Of a stretch of 64,000 nucleotides of DNA, positions 12,321-26,300 are shown in pieces (the stretch's first letter is position 1; each line of letters begins with the position of its first letter). The DNA is from Dipteronia dyeriana (Eukaryota; Streptophyta; Magnoliopsida; Sapindales; Sapindaceae), in assembly GCA_032871835.1 (NCBI GenBank), contig CM065299.1, forward strand, positions 4,125,001 to 4,189,000, read 5' to 3'. Below the pieces are notes generated by a model. That model was not told the DNA's origin. It did no database searches and saw only the letters and a program-made list of their open reading frames with translations. The translations under genes and the position numbers were made by a program.

Positions 12321-13216
12321 ATATAAATTTTATTAGACGTACATGTCGTTGATAAAGAGGATCCAAATAAGCATTCAGAAAGGATCCTGCAACTTAATAA
12401 GCATTCAGAAAGGATCCTGCAAGACATCACCAAATAAGAGAAGCCCGAGGAAACAAGTATTGAACAAAACATGCTCGAGGTCAACTGACGTCATATACTA
12501 CTCGGGTTCAGTTAACGATGCTCAGGGTTAGCTGATGACATGTTTTACTAGGGATCAGATCTGACGTCATTCGAGACCAGCTAATATCATGTTCTATTCG
12601 GGACAAACATGAAGAAAACCAAGTAAAGAAGCCCAGCGCGTAACTCACACGAGTCAAGAGTCGTTAAAATACTCGAAGATATCCATATCAAATAAGAGTT
12701 TCAAGAATATAATACCAAACATAAAGGGTTCCAAATCAGGTAACAATTTTATTTCTTCAAAAAGACTATGCTTTTATAAGGAAATAAGTCCTAACTGGAC
12801 TACATCACTAGAGTCTCATTCAATCTCAATACAAGTCTCAAAAATAAGAAAGAATACAGACTACTTCGAACAAGTAACCAATCATAGTTAAATACAAAGA
12901 TCTTTTATTACTTGTACAAAGAGGATTAGGGTCCTATGAACATATAAATAGACCCATAATCTCGTCATAAAAGATATATAGAAAACATATAGAAAAATAC
13001 ATAGAGAAAAAGAGAGATCGAGAGTTGTAAATCTTCTCAATAGTGGATTTTGGCTTGGTTGATTATTCAGCCACCCGTGGATGTTTCTCCAGTCATCGGA
13101 GTTTTACCATGTAAAACTTGTGTCTAATTACTTTCTCCTTCCCTTTCTCTTTGAAATCTCAGCTAAAATCCAATCTTGTTGACTTTTTCCCATACATCCA
13201 GAAATCGACGTCAACA
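12315..13216 (+). repeat. 5' LTR of the gypsy element
   Basis: The 902-bp repeat matches 30998-31887. It differs by substitutions and by a ~28-base internal duplication near 12371-12421 (AATAAGCATTCAGAAAGGAT twice). It ends ...GACGTCAACA and is followed by ATTGGCTCTAGAAGGAGG, the expected primer-binding region. A TATAAATA box at 12943-12950 is the likely U3 promoter. Confidence 0.92.
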
Positions 13217-13262
13217 ATTGGCTCTAGAAGGAGGGGTCGAACCTCCGATTTAATTAAAAGTA

Positions 13263-14860
13263 ATGGCGGGAAGCAGAAACAGTCTTAGGGATGTCCAAAA
13301 ATCTTAATATAATGTCCATATTGACAGTAGTTCAAGAGATCTTGCCGTAACCAACCAACCAACCAACATCTCTGGCAGGGATTCAACAAATCCCTCCGAC
13401 CAGCGAATACCTAACACGACACTTCCGTGAGACGCTGCAACAGTTGGTGGCAGATGCAGCAAATGAAGGAGTTGATCTACTAGTTGTAGAAGAAGTGCAA
13501 CCTCTTAAACTCCCACCTACAAGGCTTCATTGGGTTGTAGTGGAGCCAGAACTAAATGCACCGGAAGCCGAAAGAAACTCTGCTCCAATTAATCAGGCTG
13601 GACGTGAAACACCCGAAGAGGAACAACCACGCCAGAAGCAGAACCATGATCAGATAGCCCGTGCAAGACACCGTAAACATGACCGACACAGGGATTGATC
13701 GTCATCAGAAGATAGTGATCGGCACCATCGCAAGCGGCATCAAAGCGAAGAGCCAGAGAGAGGAATGACAGTCACCCGATGGTTTAACCATCATGGAAGT
13801 CCGGTGGGAGATAGAGATATCGTAATCCAGAGTCTGACCCGAGAAGTTAAAAACAACAGGCGTCAGATGGACAAACTGGTCAGACGTTATGGGTACAACA
13901 ACTTATCTAACGAAGATTCTGACAGTCCATTCACTAGGGACATCCTGCGGACTTCATTCCCAAAAAGATTCAGGATGCCGCACGTGGAGCAGTTCAAGAA
14001 GGATACGGATCCTAAAGAACACGTCAGGCGGTATAAAAGCGCTATGGCTCAATATGCCCATAGCGATCCCTTACTATACCTCAACTTTCCATAAACTCTA
14101 TGAGACACGGGCTCAAGCTGGTTAGGGAGATTGCCCACAGTGAGCATCGGAAGCTTCAGTGAACTAATCAGAAGTTTCTCAAGATAATTTATGAGCAACG
14201 TTCACAGAAAAAAACCAGTGGCTTACCTTTCTCAGATAAAACAAGAAAAAGATGAGTCGTTGAAGAAATACCTGAGGAGATTCGGCCAAGCGGTATCAGA
14301 AATCAGCAGTGCAGACAACGAAGCGATAATTGTTGTATTCATCAACAATCTACAAAATGAACGGCTATCTTTTGACCTAAAAAGAGCCGTTTCTAACCAG
14401 ATATTCAGATATGATGAACATGGAGGGAGGATATGCACTAGCTGAAAAAGAAGAGTTAGCCACGGGAGGATGCTACATTCATGGAGGAAAACCCGAAAAG
14501 GACGCTGAGTCCAAGGTACAAAACCAAAAGGGAAAATAGAAAGGAAACAACAAAGAAAAAAGCAAGGGCGGGGGAAACGGGAGTAATGCCGAATAGACCA
14601 CGGAGAAATTTTGAGGTAGATACGCCAACTACACCCCTCTTCGAAAAAAGCAAGAGAAAATCCTTGCCATACTGGAAGAGAAAAATCTGGTAAAAGAGTC
14701 ACGCCGACAGTCTCAGTTTGCTCGGCGAGATACAACCAAATACTGTAGATTCCACAAGGAAACTGGTCATGAGACTTCCAAATGTTACCAGCTCAGAGAT
14801 TACATAGAAACCCTCATTCGGGAGGGACACTTTCAGGATGTAATCTTGAAAAGGAATGAG
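13263..14860 (+). pseudogene. Decayed gypsy gag
   Basis: Fragments in changing frames: an N-terminal ATG at 13263 (MAGSRNSLRDVQKS then stop), a charged region at 13444-13695 ended by TGA, capsid-like sequence at 13765-14094 (PHVEQFKKDTDPKEHVRRYK), the retrotransposon-gag core at 14191-14440 (YLSQIKQEKDESLKKYLRRF), and a zinc-knuckle-like segment near 14739-14800 (CRFHKETGHETSKC). Gag packages the RNA into virus-like particles. At least one stop and several frame changes make it non-functional. Confidence 0.8.
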
Positions 14861-15079
14861 AAGTCAGAGACAAAGAAAGAGATCAGGGTCGATCACAGCT
14901 CCGGTCAAAATCAAAGGGCCAGCCCAGAGGCCAATGAAGTAATACAAACAATCTTTGGAGGATCATCCACTAGGAGAAGTAACTGAGAGCGAACGCAGGA
15001 AATCAGAGAAGCATTAGAGGCAAGACAGAACTTGAACGTGAAGGATGAGACCCAATAATATTCACAGAAGCTGACTCAC

Positions 15080-18000
15080 ATGGGGTAGATGTTCGACTAA
15101 ATGACGCCCTGGTCAAAAGCGTCCGGATTGCTCACCGAAAGTCAGGAGAATCCTGATAGATAATGAAAGTTCGACAGACATTCTCAATGTAGCCGTCTAC
15201 GATCAACTCAAGTTGGACCGAAAGAATTTACAGCCTTTCCATACCTCACTCAGAGGATTCAAAGGAATTGAGGTCAGGTCTCTCGGGAAGACGAAGTTAT
15301 CCGTAAAAATTAGAGCGACACCTTGTCAGAGAACAGTATTGCTCTATTTCATGGTGGTAGACTTAGACAATTGGCTGTATAATGCATTGTTGGGTCGGTC
15401 ATTCTTGAATAAAACTAAGGCCGTAACAGCCACTTATGCATTGATGATCAAATTCCCGACCGAACAGGGGGTCGGTGTAGTCAAGGGGTCCCAAGAGATG
15501 GCCCGAAGAGCTAAAATGTCAGTATACAAAGACAAAAATGATGGTGAACAAGTATGCACTATAACGCAGCCGAGTCAGAACAAAGAGTCTTTGTCATTCT
15601 AATTTGATCCAAGGGAAGAGTCGAATGAGTCCAAAAATGAACCGGTGGAAGAAATTATCTTGAAAGAAGATGAACCAGATAAGAAGATCAAGATCGGGGC
15701 CAATTTTGAAGGAAAAGTCAAACAAAGCCTCACTGATCTGCTTAAAGAATACAATGATGTGTTCGCCCGGAGTCATGAAGACATGGTCGGGATAGACGCC
15801 CGAATAATATCTCATCATCTCGCAGTAGACCCGAATGCAAAACCAGTGATACAAAAGAGAAGGTCATTCAATCTCGAGAGAAGTTAGGCAATCAAACAGG
15901 AAGTGGAAAAGCTACTCGCTGTAGGGTCGATTAGAGAGATCAACTACCCTTAATGGGTAGCTAATGTAGTCCTCGTCCAAAAGAAAAATGGATAATGGAG
16001 AATGTGCGTAGATTTCACAGATTTGAATAAAGCATGCTCAAAAGACAGTTTTCCACTCCCAATGATAGACCAACTGGTGGATGCTATATCAGGCCATGAA
16101 TTGCTCAGTTTCATGGACGCATACTCGGGATATAACCAAATCCGGATGAACAAGGCTGATGAAGAAAAAATAACGTTCACAACCGATCAAGGCTTGTACT
16201 GTTACACAGTGATGCCCTTCGGATTAAAAAATACAGGGGCAACATATCAAAGTCTGGTCAACAGAATCTTCGCACGACAAATAGGAAGAAACATGGAAGT
16301 ATACATTGATGACATGTTGACCAAGAGCACTCGGCAGACAAGCATACCTCAGACCTACGAGAGACATTTGATTTTTTGAGGAGATACCAATTGAAGTTGA
16401 ATCCGAACAAGTGTTTATTCGGAGTTCCTTCAGGAAGGTTCCTGGGTTTCCAAGTTCACCAAAGGGGAATCGAAGTCAATCCTGAAAAGATCCAAGCCCT
16501 GTAAAAAATGACTTCACCAAGGACACTAAAAGAAGTACAGTGCCTAACAGAATGTTTAGCTTCCTTGGGTAGATTCATCTCAAAGGCCACAGACAGATGC
16601 ACGCCCTTTTTCAAAATAATTAAAAAAGAAAAAGGACTCGAATGGAACGAAAAGTGCGAGCAGACATTCTTAAAATAAAAAAGTACCTAAGGCAGGCTCT
16701 CATCCTTTCGAAACCATAAATGGGAGAGATACTCCATTTATACTTATCAATTAAAAAACTAACAGCAAGCTCAGTCCTAGTCAGAACAAAAGATGGAGTA
16801 TAGAAGCCAGTGTGTTATACCAGTAAGACACTTTTACCCGTCGAGACCAGGTATTCACAGGTAGAAAAAATGGTCCTAGCATTGGTTTCAGCGGTAAGGA
16901 AGCTAAGACCATACTTTCAGGCTCATACAATCTAGGTTCTCACCGACTGCCTATTGAAGCAAATTTTACAGAAGCCAGAGATTTCAGGAAGACTAACCAA
17001 ATGGGCAATCGAGCTAAGTGAATTCGATATCCACTACGTTCCTAGGACATCTCTCAAAGGACAAGCAGTGGCAGATTTTATAGCAGAGTTCACAGAACTG
17101 AACCTAGAAGCAAGAAAGATGTTGGGTAAAAATTTCCCATGGAAATTATATGTTGATGGCTCTTCAAACACTAACGGTAGCGGAACAGGGATCGCAGTAT
17201 ACACTCCAGAAGGAGATGATGTCGAATGTGCCATGAGGTTTGACTTCAAAGTAACCAATAATCAAGTCGAGTATGAGGCGCTACTAGCTGGACTCAGAGT
17301 CTGTATAGCTCTCAGGGCCGATGAAGTCGAGATATTTAATGATTCACAGGTAGTTGTCAACCAAGTCTTGGACGAATACCAAGCCAGGGATGAAGGGATG
17401 AAAGCATGATAGCCTATCGTGACATTGCAAGACAACACCTCTAGAAATTCAAAGAATATAGGATTGCCCAGATCCCTAGGGAGAAGACTGAAAAGGCAGA
17501 CGCTTTGTCCAAACTAGCATCAGCAACAACCACAATCAGGCCAAAAACTATTTCGGTTGCACATCTCCTCAAACCGAGCACAGCTAAGCCAAAAAACTTT
17601 GAAATTTTAGAAATTCGAACACCGTCAGACGGTTGGATGACCCAGCTGAGAAGGTTCCTGGAAGAAGACGTGCTCCCGAAAGATCCCCTACAAGCAAAAC
17701 GTATCAGATATCGATCAACAAGGTACACATTGGTCGGAGGAGAACTATACATAAGGAGGTTTTCCCGAACACTTCAAAGATGTGTGTCAGAGGAAGATGC
17801 ATGCAAGATATTATAGGAAATCCACGAGGGAGTCTACGAAAACCATACTGGGGGTAAAAGTTTAGCATACAAGGTACTCAGGCAAGGTTATTATTGGTCT
17901 ACTTTATTCTCAGATGCACATCGATGTTCGGAGAGTTGCAATACTTGCCAAAGGATTGCTAATGATATCGACAATCCCCTAAACAACTCAGAAACCTCAC

Positions 18001-18870
18001 ATCTCCATGGCCATTTGCTATGTGGGGTTTGAATTTAATCGGCTCAATGATAGCTGGGACAGGGGGTGGAGCGAAGTATGCCACAGTAGACGTTGACTAT
18101 TTCACGAAGTGGCCAGAAGCTGAAGCATTAGTGCATATCACAGTAGCAAATACCATAAATTTCATGAAAAAGAATATACTCTACAGGTTTGGAGTCCCAA
18201 ACACTATCATCACTGATAACGGCACTCAATTCGATAACCTGAAATTCAGACAGCTGTGCAAGGAGTACCAAATTACCAAATACTATACCACACCTGCCCA
18301 TCCTCAAACAAACAGGCAGGCTAAAGCAGTAAACAAAATCATAAAGCATACATTCAAAGAAAAGCTGGATGCCAAAAAAGGAAGTTGGGTTGAAAAGCTT
18401 CCCGAAGTATTATGGGTGTATCGGACGACAACAAGAACTTCAACAGGAGAGACTACATTCACTTTAGCGTTTGGAACAGAAGTTGTTATCCCCATAGAAA
18501 CGTCATATGCATCACCCTAGGTCAGGCTATATAATGAAGAGCAGAATGTTGATATGTTGTTACAAAGTCTAGATGAGCTAGAAGAGAAAAGGGAGAAGTC
18601 CTTAATACGAAATATGGCATATCAGCAAAGAGTAGCTTGCCACTACAACTCTCATGTTTGGGTCAAAAAATTCCAACTAGGAGACCTGGTACTCAGAAAG
18701 GTGTCATTAAATATAAAAAAATAAAGATGCAGGTTCCCTGGCTGATAAGTGGGAAGACCCGTACAAAATGGAAGGAATAGCTGGCCATGAAGCATATTTG
18801 ATTGCACGACCCAATGGAGGGGTTTTACCCCGACCATGCAATACCCAATATCTGAAAATTTTCTATCCTA
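15080..18870 (+). pseudogene. Decayed gypsy pol (protease, RT, RNase H, second RNase H, integrase)
   Basis: Protease-like sequence lies at 15110-15480 (LIDNESSTDIL, then LLGRSFLNK). RT spans about 15645-16380, with NKACSKDSFPLP, FMDAYSGYNQI and the catalytic YIDD at 16302-16313; stops occur near 15886 and 15951. The original RNase H (16400-16950) is broken. A second, plant-type RNase H is legible at 17140-17406 (LYVDGSSNTNGSGTG, NNQVEYEALLAGL). Integrase has a relic HHCC finger (17815-17960) and core at 18020-18520 (TDNGTQFDN), but the expected NGQAEA glutamate motif reads NRQAKA. The C-terminal part ends ...YLKIFYP near 18870. Confidence 0.88.
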
Positions 18871-19135
18871 AAATTATTTTTTGTTTTCCATTCTAGTTAA
18901 GACAATTTTAGTTAGATCAAATATTAGCTTTGGAATTTAATTCTTTGTTGGTTTTGCAGTTATAAATAAAAATCAAACTCGGGATTTCCAAAAAATAAAG
19001 CATATGATAATAAGAACATATGAAAGACGAACATGATAATAAGAACATGAAAATAGAATACTCGGGACCATTGATTCCCGAATGGGCGGAGAAGCTCGAA
19101 GGAGCATGCCAGCCGAGCAAGGTCAATTGACATAC
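18871..19135 (+). other. Gypsy 3' internal region, left of the copia insertion
   Basis: Non-coding gypsy-type sequence rich in CTCGGG/CCCGA words, with a short duplication (GATAATAAGAACAT at 19006 and 19034). It joins copia RT sequence near 19135-19145. Confidence 0.6.
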
Positions 19136-19139
19136 TTTC

Positions 19140-21590
19140 GGTCAAATAGAGCAAGATACCAATCATGCCACGATACAAAGTTTGGTCCACACTTTTACCA
19201 CTAGCATCCTTGCTTAGCTTCAAAGTGGTGCTCATGGGTGTATCACAATGTTTGGCACTTTCAAGGCCAAATTTCTTCACTAGGTTTTTGGCATACTTAG
19301 CTTGAGATATGAAAATCCCATCATCCATTTGCTTAATTTGTAAACCTGGAAAGTAACTTAGCTCACCAACAAGGCTCATTTCAAACTCATGAGACATGAC
19401 ATCAACAAATTGTTGGACTTTGGTGTTATTAGTGGAGCCAAAAACTATATCATCAACATAGATTTGAGCTATGAAAAGCTCATATTTGTCTTTCTTGATA
19501 AATAAAGTCTTGTCAACATTACCCCTAGTGTAGCCATTGTCTATAAGAAATTGAGTGAGGCGCTCATACCAAGCCCTTGGTGCTTGTTTCAACCCATATA
19601 AAACTTTCTTGAGATGATATACATGATTAGGGTGGTGAGGATCCACAAACCCTTTGGGTTGCTCAACAAACACTTCCTCTTGCAAGACACCATTGAGTAA
19701 GGCACTCTTAACATCCATTTGATATAATTTGAACTTGTACAAACAAGAGATGGTTAAAAGAAGCCTAATGGACTCAATCCTAGCAACGGGAGCAAATGTC
19801 TCCTCAAAGTCAATACCCTCAATTTGAGAGTACCCTTGTGCTACAAGCCTAGCCTTGTTTCGCACAATGTTGCCATCCTCATGGAATTTGTTCCTATATA
19901 CCCACTTGGTGCCTATCATATTGGTGTTCTTGGGCCTAGGAACTAGAGTCCAAACCTCATTCCTTTTAAATTGGTTAAGCTCTTCTTGCATAGTAAGAAC
20001 CCAAAATTCATCCTTTAAGGCTTCATCAACCTTCTTGGGTTCTATTTGAGAGGTGTAGCAAGTGTAGCTAATTAGATTATCCATTTGACGCCTAGTCTTA
20101 ACACCCTCACTAACCTCTCCAATGATGTCATTCTTGTCATGGAGTTTCCTAACCCATGGAGCAGGTTCTTTTGAGTCTAAGTGAGGAATCCTATCAATAG
20201 ATTGTGTTATGTCATCATCAAGATTAGTCTTTTCAACATTAGAAATATCAACAACCTTCTCCAAAGGGGAGTCATCAACTAGATCTACCTCATCCTCATG
20301 GTCATTAAATTTGAGCCTAGTATCATCAGTGACAACATTAGATGATTCAATTACGGTCATAGTTTTTATATTGAAAACTCTATAGACTCTACTATTCAAG
20401 GCATAGCTAATGAATATACCCTCATCACTCTTAGCATCAAATTGCCAAGTTGGTCACGGTCATTCAAAATGTAGCATTTGCTTCCAAAGGTGTGGAAATA
20501 ACTAACATTTGTCTTTCTATCTTTCCACAACTCATAGGAGGTTTGCCTAGTGTGGGGCCTTAGAAATACTTTATTTCCTATGTAGCACGCCGTATTGACG
20601 GCATCGGCCCAAAGATTCCTAGGGACATTGTTGCTAAGAAACATCACACGGGGCCATTTCTTGAAGAACCCTATTTTTCCTCTCAACAACTCTATTTTGT
20701 TGAGGTGTCCTAGGAGTCGAAAACTCATGAGAAATGCCTAGACTATTGCAGTAGTTTTCAAAATGGGCATTCTCAAACTCCTTCCCATGGTCACTCATAA
20801 TCATTTAAATGCTTTTAATCTTGAAGTTTATTTCATTTTGAATTTTGGAACAAAGCACTTTAAACTTGTCAAAGGTTTCAGATTTTTCTCTAAGAAAATA
20901 AGTCCAAGTGTACCTAGAGAAGTCATCTACAAACACAAAAATGTATCTCTTTCCACCTAAACTCTCTGTTTGCATGAGACCCATAAGATCCATGTGGAGA
21001 AGCTCTAGAGGTTCCTTGGTGGATAAATACTTTCCCTTTTTGTGTATACTTTTGGTTTGCTTCCCTTGTTGGCAAGGTCCACAAACACCATTTAACTTTT
21101 TCCCAAGCTTGGGAAGGCCTCGCACAACATTTAACTTATCTAAGATTCGTAAATCCCTATAGTTCATGTGACCAAGTATTTCGTACCACAACTCAATTTG
21201 TTCATCCTTAGACACATTGCAAGAGACACCTCTAACCTCAAAACAATAGCAATTGTCGCTAGATCTCATACCTTTTAATTATGTTTGTCCATTTGGCAAT
21301 ATGATAGAACAATCATTTTTTCTAAACAAGACGGAAAGTCCTTCATCACTAAGATGTGAAATGCTTATCAAATTAGCTTTTAAACCATCAACATACAAAG
21401 CATTGGACAATGAGGGTAATCTGGGAATGGAAATGGTTCCCTTTCCTTTAACCTTCTTTTTGGATCCATCACTAAAGGTGACATTTCCTCCATCCTCCAT
21501 CACAAGAGTCTCAAAGAAACTCTTATTTCCAGTTATGTGCCTAGAGCACCCACTATCCAAATACCAAAAATCACAAGAATGAGCTTTCAA
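19140..21590 (-). pseudogene. Copia pol: protease, integrase, reverse transcriptase (3' truncated)
   Basis: Protease: 21590-21279 (WYLDSGCSRHITGN, catalytic DSG). GAG-pre-integrase and integrase: 21269-20400 (GHMNYRDLRILDKLN, CGPCQQGKQ, LLHMDLMGLMQTESLGGKRY), with a frame break near 20730-20805. RT: about 20000-19145 ([31 protein letters not shown], catalytic YVDDIVFG near 19445-19468). The product would copy RNA into DNA and integrate it. The RT is the longest open frame left in this copy (479 codons including the read-through), so decay is moderate. After GILLYLT the homology stops at the gypsy junction. Confidence 0.9.
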
Positions 21591-23384
21591 GGCAATTTGT
21601 GCAACATGACAAAAGTGTTCATCCTTTATAATCTACCTAGGTGCAATATTTTATTTCCTAGTGGTCAATGGTACATGGGCTCTAAGTGTCCTCGGATCAT
21701 GCAAAGGTTTTCCATTTTTCCTAGTGACATGCATCATGGCTTTAGCCTTTTTCTTCTCTATCATGCTTTCAATTCTACACAATTTAATATATCTAAAGCA
21801 ATTTGGTCTAATATGACCATTAATACCACAAAAATGACATGTAGGAATAAAGTTAGGAATCATACCATATCCTTGAGGATGCATTGGAGTCTTCCCATGT
21901 CTTTGTGGTTGTCTTGATTGTTGTTGATGAGCTTTCCTTCTTTGTTGTTGAGAAAGAATTGATTGCTTCCTTGGTTGAGCTTGCATGATAGGTATTTTCC
22001 CTTTATGAGCTTTCGGTTGAGGAAAGTTAACTTGAGGAGCCATTGTAGGATGGGCTTGAGGTAGACTTTTTGGTGCCACATTCACTTGAGAACTACTTGA
22101 ACACTCTCCTAGGTCAAGTTTCTTCCTAGACGATTGATGAGAAGATGACCCATTGAAGTTCATGCTTCTTACAAATATGGTCTTGCTTGGAGTAGAGGAC
22201 ATCTTGTCATCTTCAAACCCAAGCCTCTTCTTGTCACTTGGCCTATTTCTAACATCTAGCATGTGGTCAAGTTTTTTGGTGCTAGAGTTCATCTTGGCCA
22301 ACAACTCTCTAGCATCTTCAAGCTCTTTATTCAACCCTTCTTCACTCCTCTTAGATCTCACCAACTCTTCATTTAGTTGGTCAACTTGAGTTGAGAGGTC
22401 TAGGTTTTCTTCTTTTAATCTCTTAATTTCATTCTTATTCTTTAACCTTGAACTCTCAAACCTAGTCATATAGTCCTTGAGATCCATCCTTTCCACATTT
22501 CCATTTGTGGATTGTGATGAAGATCCATCATCACTTGAGTAGTTTTCCTCTTGACTCTCATTTTCTTCATCACTAGCATCTTTGCTCATATGAGATGACG
22601 TAAAAGCTATGAAGTTAGCCATGAGTTCTTCATCATCCGAAGACTCATCTCCTTCATTGGAGTTATCACTTTCATTCCATGTGACAACCATCACTTTTCC
22701 CTTTTTCTTGACCTTGTGATTTGCACATTCAGGGGCAAAGTGGCATATCTCACCACATTCATAGCATTGGACTCATTTCTTCTCGGCCTTTTCTTTCCTA
22801 GGCTTAATCTTTTTGAAGGGAGCCTTTTTCTTCAAGTCTTGACCCTTGGATCCGAAACCTTTCCTCTCGGACTTGTAGAATTTCTTGAACTTCCTCATTA
22901 ACAAGGCCATTTCTTCATTCGAGTCATCACTCTCCTCCTTCTCAGCTTTGGAGGCTTTCAAAGCAATATCCTTTTGCTTTTTCGATGGTGTGGGGTTAGG
23001 ACATTTTCTAGATTCATAAGCTAGAAGCCTCCAAATCACTTCACTTGGCTTCATATCCTTGTAACCACTATTCTCTTCTAAAGCCGTCACCTTAGACTCA
23101 AATCTATCGGGTAGAGATCTCATAATCTTCTTCTTGATCTTCCTATCCGAATAAGGATCACCAAGTTGATAACTTTGGTTCACAATGTCCATCAACCTCA
23201 CTTCAAAATCATTGAAGCACTCGTTCTCATCCATCTTGAGCAATTCAAATTGTGTTTGGAGAACTTGAAGCTTCGATTCCTTAACCACATCGGCTCCCTC
23301 ATGTGCAACTTCTAGGATATCCCATGCTTCCTTAGCTATCATAGTATTTTGAACCAACTTGTACTGGTTCTCATCCATTGCACA

Positions 23385-26300
23385 TAGACATGACCACGGT
23401 TCGGTTCAAACCGTGGAACCGAACCGTAACCGTGTGAAATGAACCGTAACCGTAACCGTAATTGAAACCGTGGAACTGGTTTCTGAACCGGGGGGTCAAC
23501 GGTTCGGTTCTTGTTCCTTCTCTTGAAAAATCGGCCAGGAACCGGCCGTTCGGTCCCGGTTCAGGAACCGCCGGTTCCTGGCCTTTATTTAAAAAAAAAA
23601 TTGATTTAAAAAAAAAAACAGCCGTTAGGCCCAACAGCTCAATTTTTTTTTAATTTTTCTTTTCTTTTCCCCTTTAATTCTTTATTTCCTATAAATACCC
23701 TCCTAATTCATTTCTTATCATACAATTGCTCTCTCAAGTCTCGACTCTCTCACAAATCTCAATTCTCCTAATTCTCTTCAAATATCTTCCAATTAGTCAA
23801 TTATTTATTTGTTTATATTTAGTGTATTACAATTATTATTTTTTTAAATCATTTTAAAATCCTTGTCAACAATTTTTATCTTAATTTTTTTGAAGAGATT
23901 ATTTACAAATTATTTTTTTCGATGGCAAGTGGAAGTGGAAGTGGAGTAAGAGATATTCCACCAAGGCATTCCGTTTCCAGGACCGGTAAGGGTCGTATGT
24001 CGAAGCCGGATCCGGTCCAACTGGATAATATCGGTTTTGATGACACCACTTACCATGAGTTCCTACAACGGCAAGCCTATCTTGAATCTCTAAACTATCC
24101 AATCAATTCAAATCCCCCTTTAATAATTTCTGAACCCAATTCTAGCCAGCCTATCGCCCCTAGCCCTAGCCCTAGCCCTGGTAATATGACAAGCCAATCA
24201 GAAAATATACCCGATTTTGCTGCAGATCCAAATTTTGAAGAGCCGGCAGAGAAGGATAAGAAGCATCTCAAATATGATCTATTCGTTCTCCACATTAAGA
24301 AAGTTACGAAACCGAATGGAACATGTTGGGCGGTATGCAATTACTGCCCTAAAGAATACAAGTGGACTAAATCCGGAGGATACGACACATATAGGAAGCA
24401 TATTACGACCAGTCATCAGCAGAACTTGCCAAGGGGAATGCACAATCTCAAATTTCCAAGTTTTCTACCCCTGACACTCAATTATTTAAATATAGTGATC
24501 AATGTAATAGAGAAGAATTAGCTAGGATGGTAGCTGTAGAATATTTACCTTTTAGTTTTGGTGAAAAAATTGGTTTTATTAAATATTGTCATAAAGCATT
24601 AAATCCTGCTACATGTTGTGTCCCTAGAACCACTCTCACGCGTACAATGTATGATATTTATAAAAAGGAAAAAAATATTTTAAAAAAATATTTTGCTAAC
24701 TATATAGGTCGTGTTTCCGTATGTGCTGATATATGGACTGACCATTGGCGAAGGCATTCATACTTAGGTGTAACTTGTCATTATATGGACAAAGCATGGA
24801 CAATACAAAAAAGAATTCTTGCATTTAGAGTTTTTGATGATGCACATACTGCTGATAATATTTATAAAAATATGAAAATGATTTTTGAAGAGTATAAAAT
24901 TGAAAGCAAAATTTTTTCAATTGGTTTTGATAATGCTTCTAATAATACAGCAGCTATTCATGCTTTAATTGAATTATGAAAGCCTTATTTTAATAGTAAA
25001 TTTTTTCATCAAAGATGTGCTTGCCATATTTTAAATTTATACGTTCAAAAAGGTTTGTAAATTCTTCAAGCTTTTATTAAACCCATTAAAGAGGCCCTCT
25101 CATATTTGTGGAAACATCCTAATGTTATGAAAGCATGGGTAAGATTTTGTAAACAGGCAGGTAGACATACCATTAGATTTTCTCATGATGTTCCAACACG
25201 TTAGAACTCTACTTATAAATTGCTTTGTGAAAGTTATGAATATAGGGATTTATTAGTTTCTTTTATGCAATATAATGTTAGTCAAATCAATATTTATGCA
25301 CACCATTGGGATGTTTGTACAAAAAATTGTAATTTGTTAAAAGTTTTTAATAGTGCTACTAACAATTTATCAGGTATTTATTATCCTACTACTCAATTAT
25401 TTATTATTGAGGGTTGTAATATTGTTGGTGCATTTGCTGACTGTTCATCTGATATACAATTACAGACATGCATTGAAGCTATGAAAAAAAAATGGTTAGA
25501 CTATTATAGAGAGTTTCCGACTATTTTAGAGAGTTTCCAACTATTTACCTGCTTGCGTTGTGTTTTGACCCACGTTGTAAACTAGATGCATTGACATATT
25601 ATTTAACCCTTTATTATAAATGTTTAGGTATACAATTAGAAATTAATACTTATTGTGTTGCAATTAAGATATTATTTTATCAGTTATATGATGAATATCG
25701 TAGAATTTATGGTCCATCATTAAACATTAGTGTTCCACAAAATGAAAATGTCTCTCAAACTCGATCTTCTGGAGTGTTGGGGGCAGGTTCTGCACTTTTA
25801 TCCCAAAAGATCAAAAGATTGCGAGGTTCTTCTTCTTCTTCTTCATCAAGTCCGATCTCGTATGATGAGATAGAAACTTATCATAGTACCAATTTTGATT
25901 TTATAGGAAACGATGATGTGGATAAATTTGATATTCTACATTGGTAGAGAGAACATGAAAAGCACTTCCCAATCTCGTCTATAATAGCCAAACAGATTCT
26001 TGCAACACCGGTTTCTACAGTGGCTGTGGAACAAGAGTTTAGCATGAGTGGAAATATTTTGGACGCAAGACGGTCGCTTTTGAGTCCAGAATCAATTCAA
26101 GTCCAAGTGTGTGTTGATGATTTGACAAAGGCTGGATATAGACAACAAGAAATGGAGCCAGGAGTTATTTATGATTTCTTCGATGATGATCACACCACCG
26201 ACACCGGAACGGATGGCAGCGATTAGTTATAGACTTACAAAATTACATATGTAAAAGATAATAAAATTTAAAAGAACTACGTGGTCTTTGATTCCTCTAA

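Noticed and set aside
21537..21917. 126-codon frame on + opposite copia gag
   Set aside because: Shadow of the - strand copia coding region; no independent homology.
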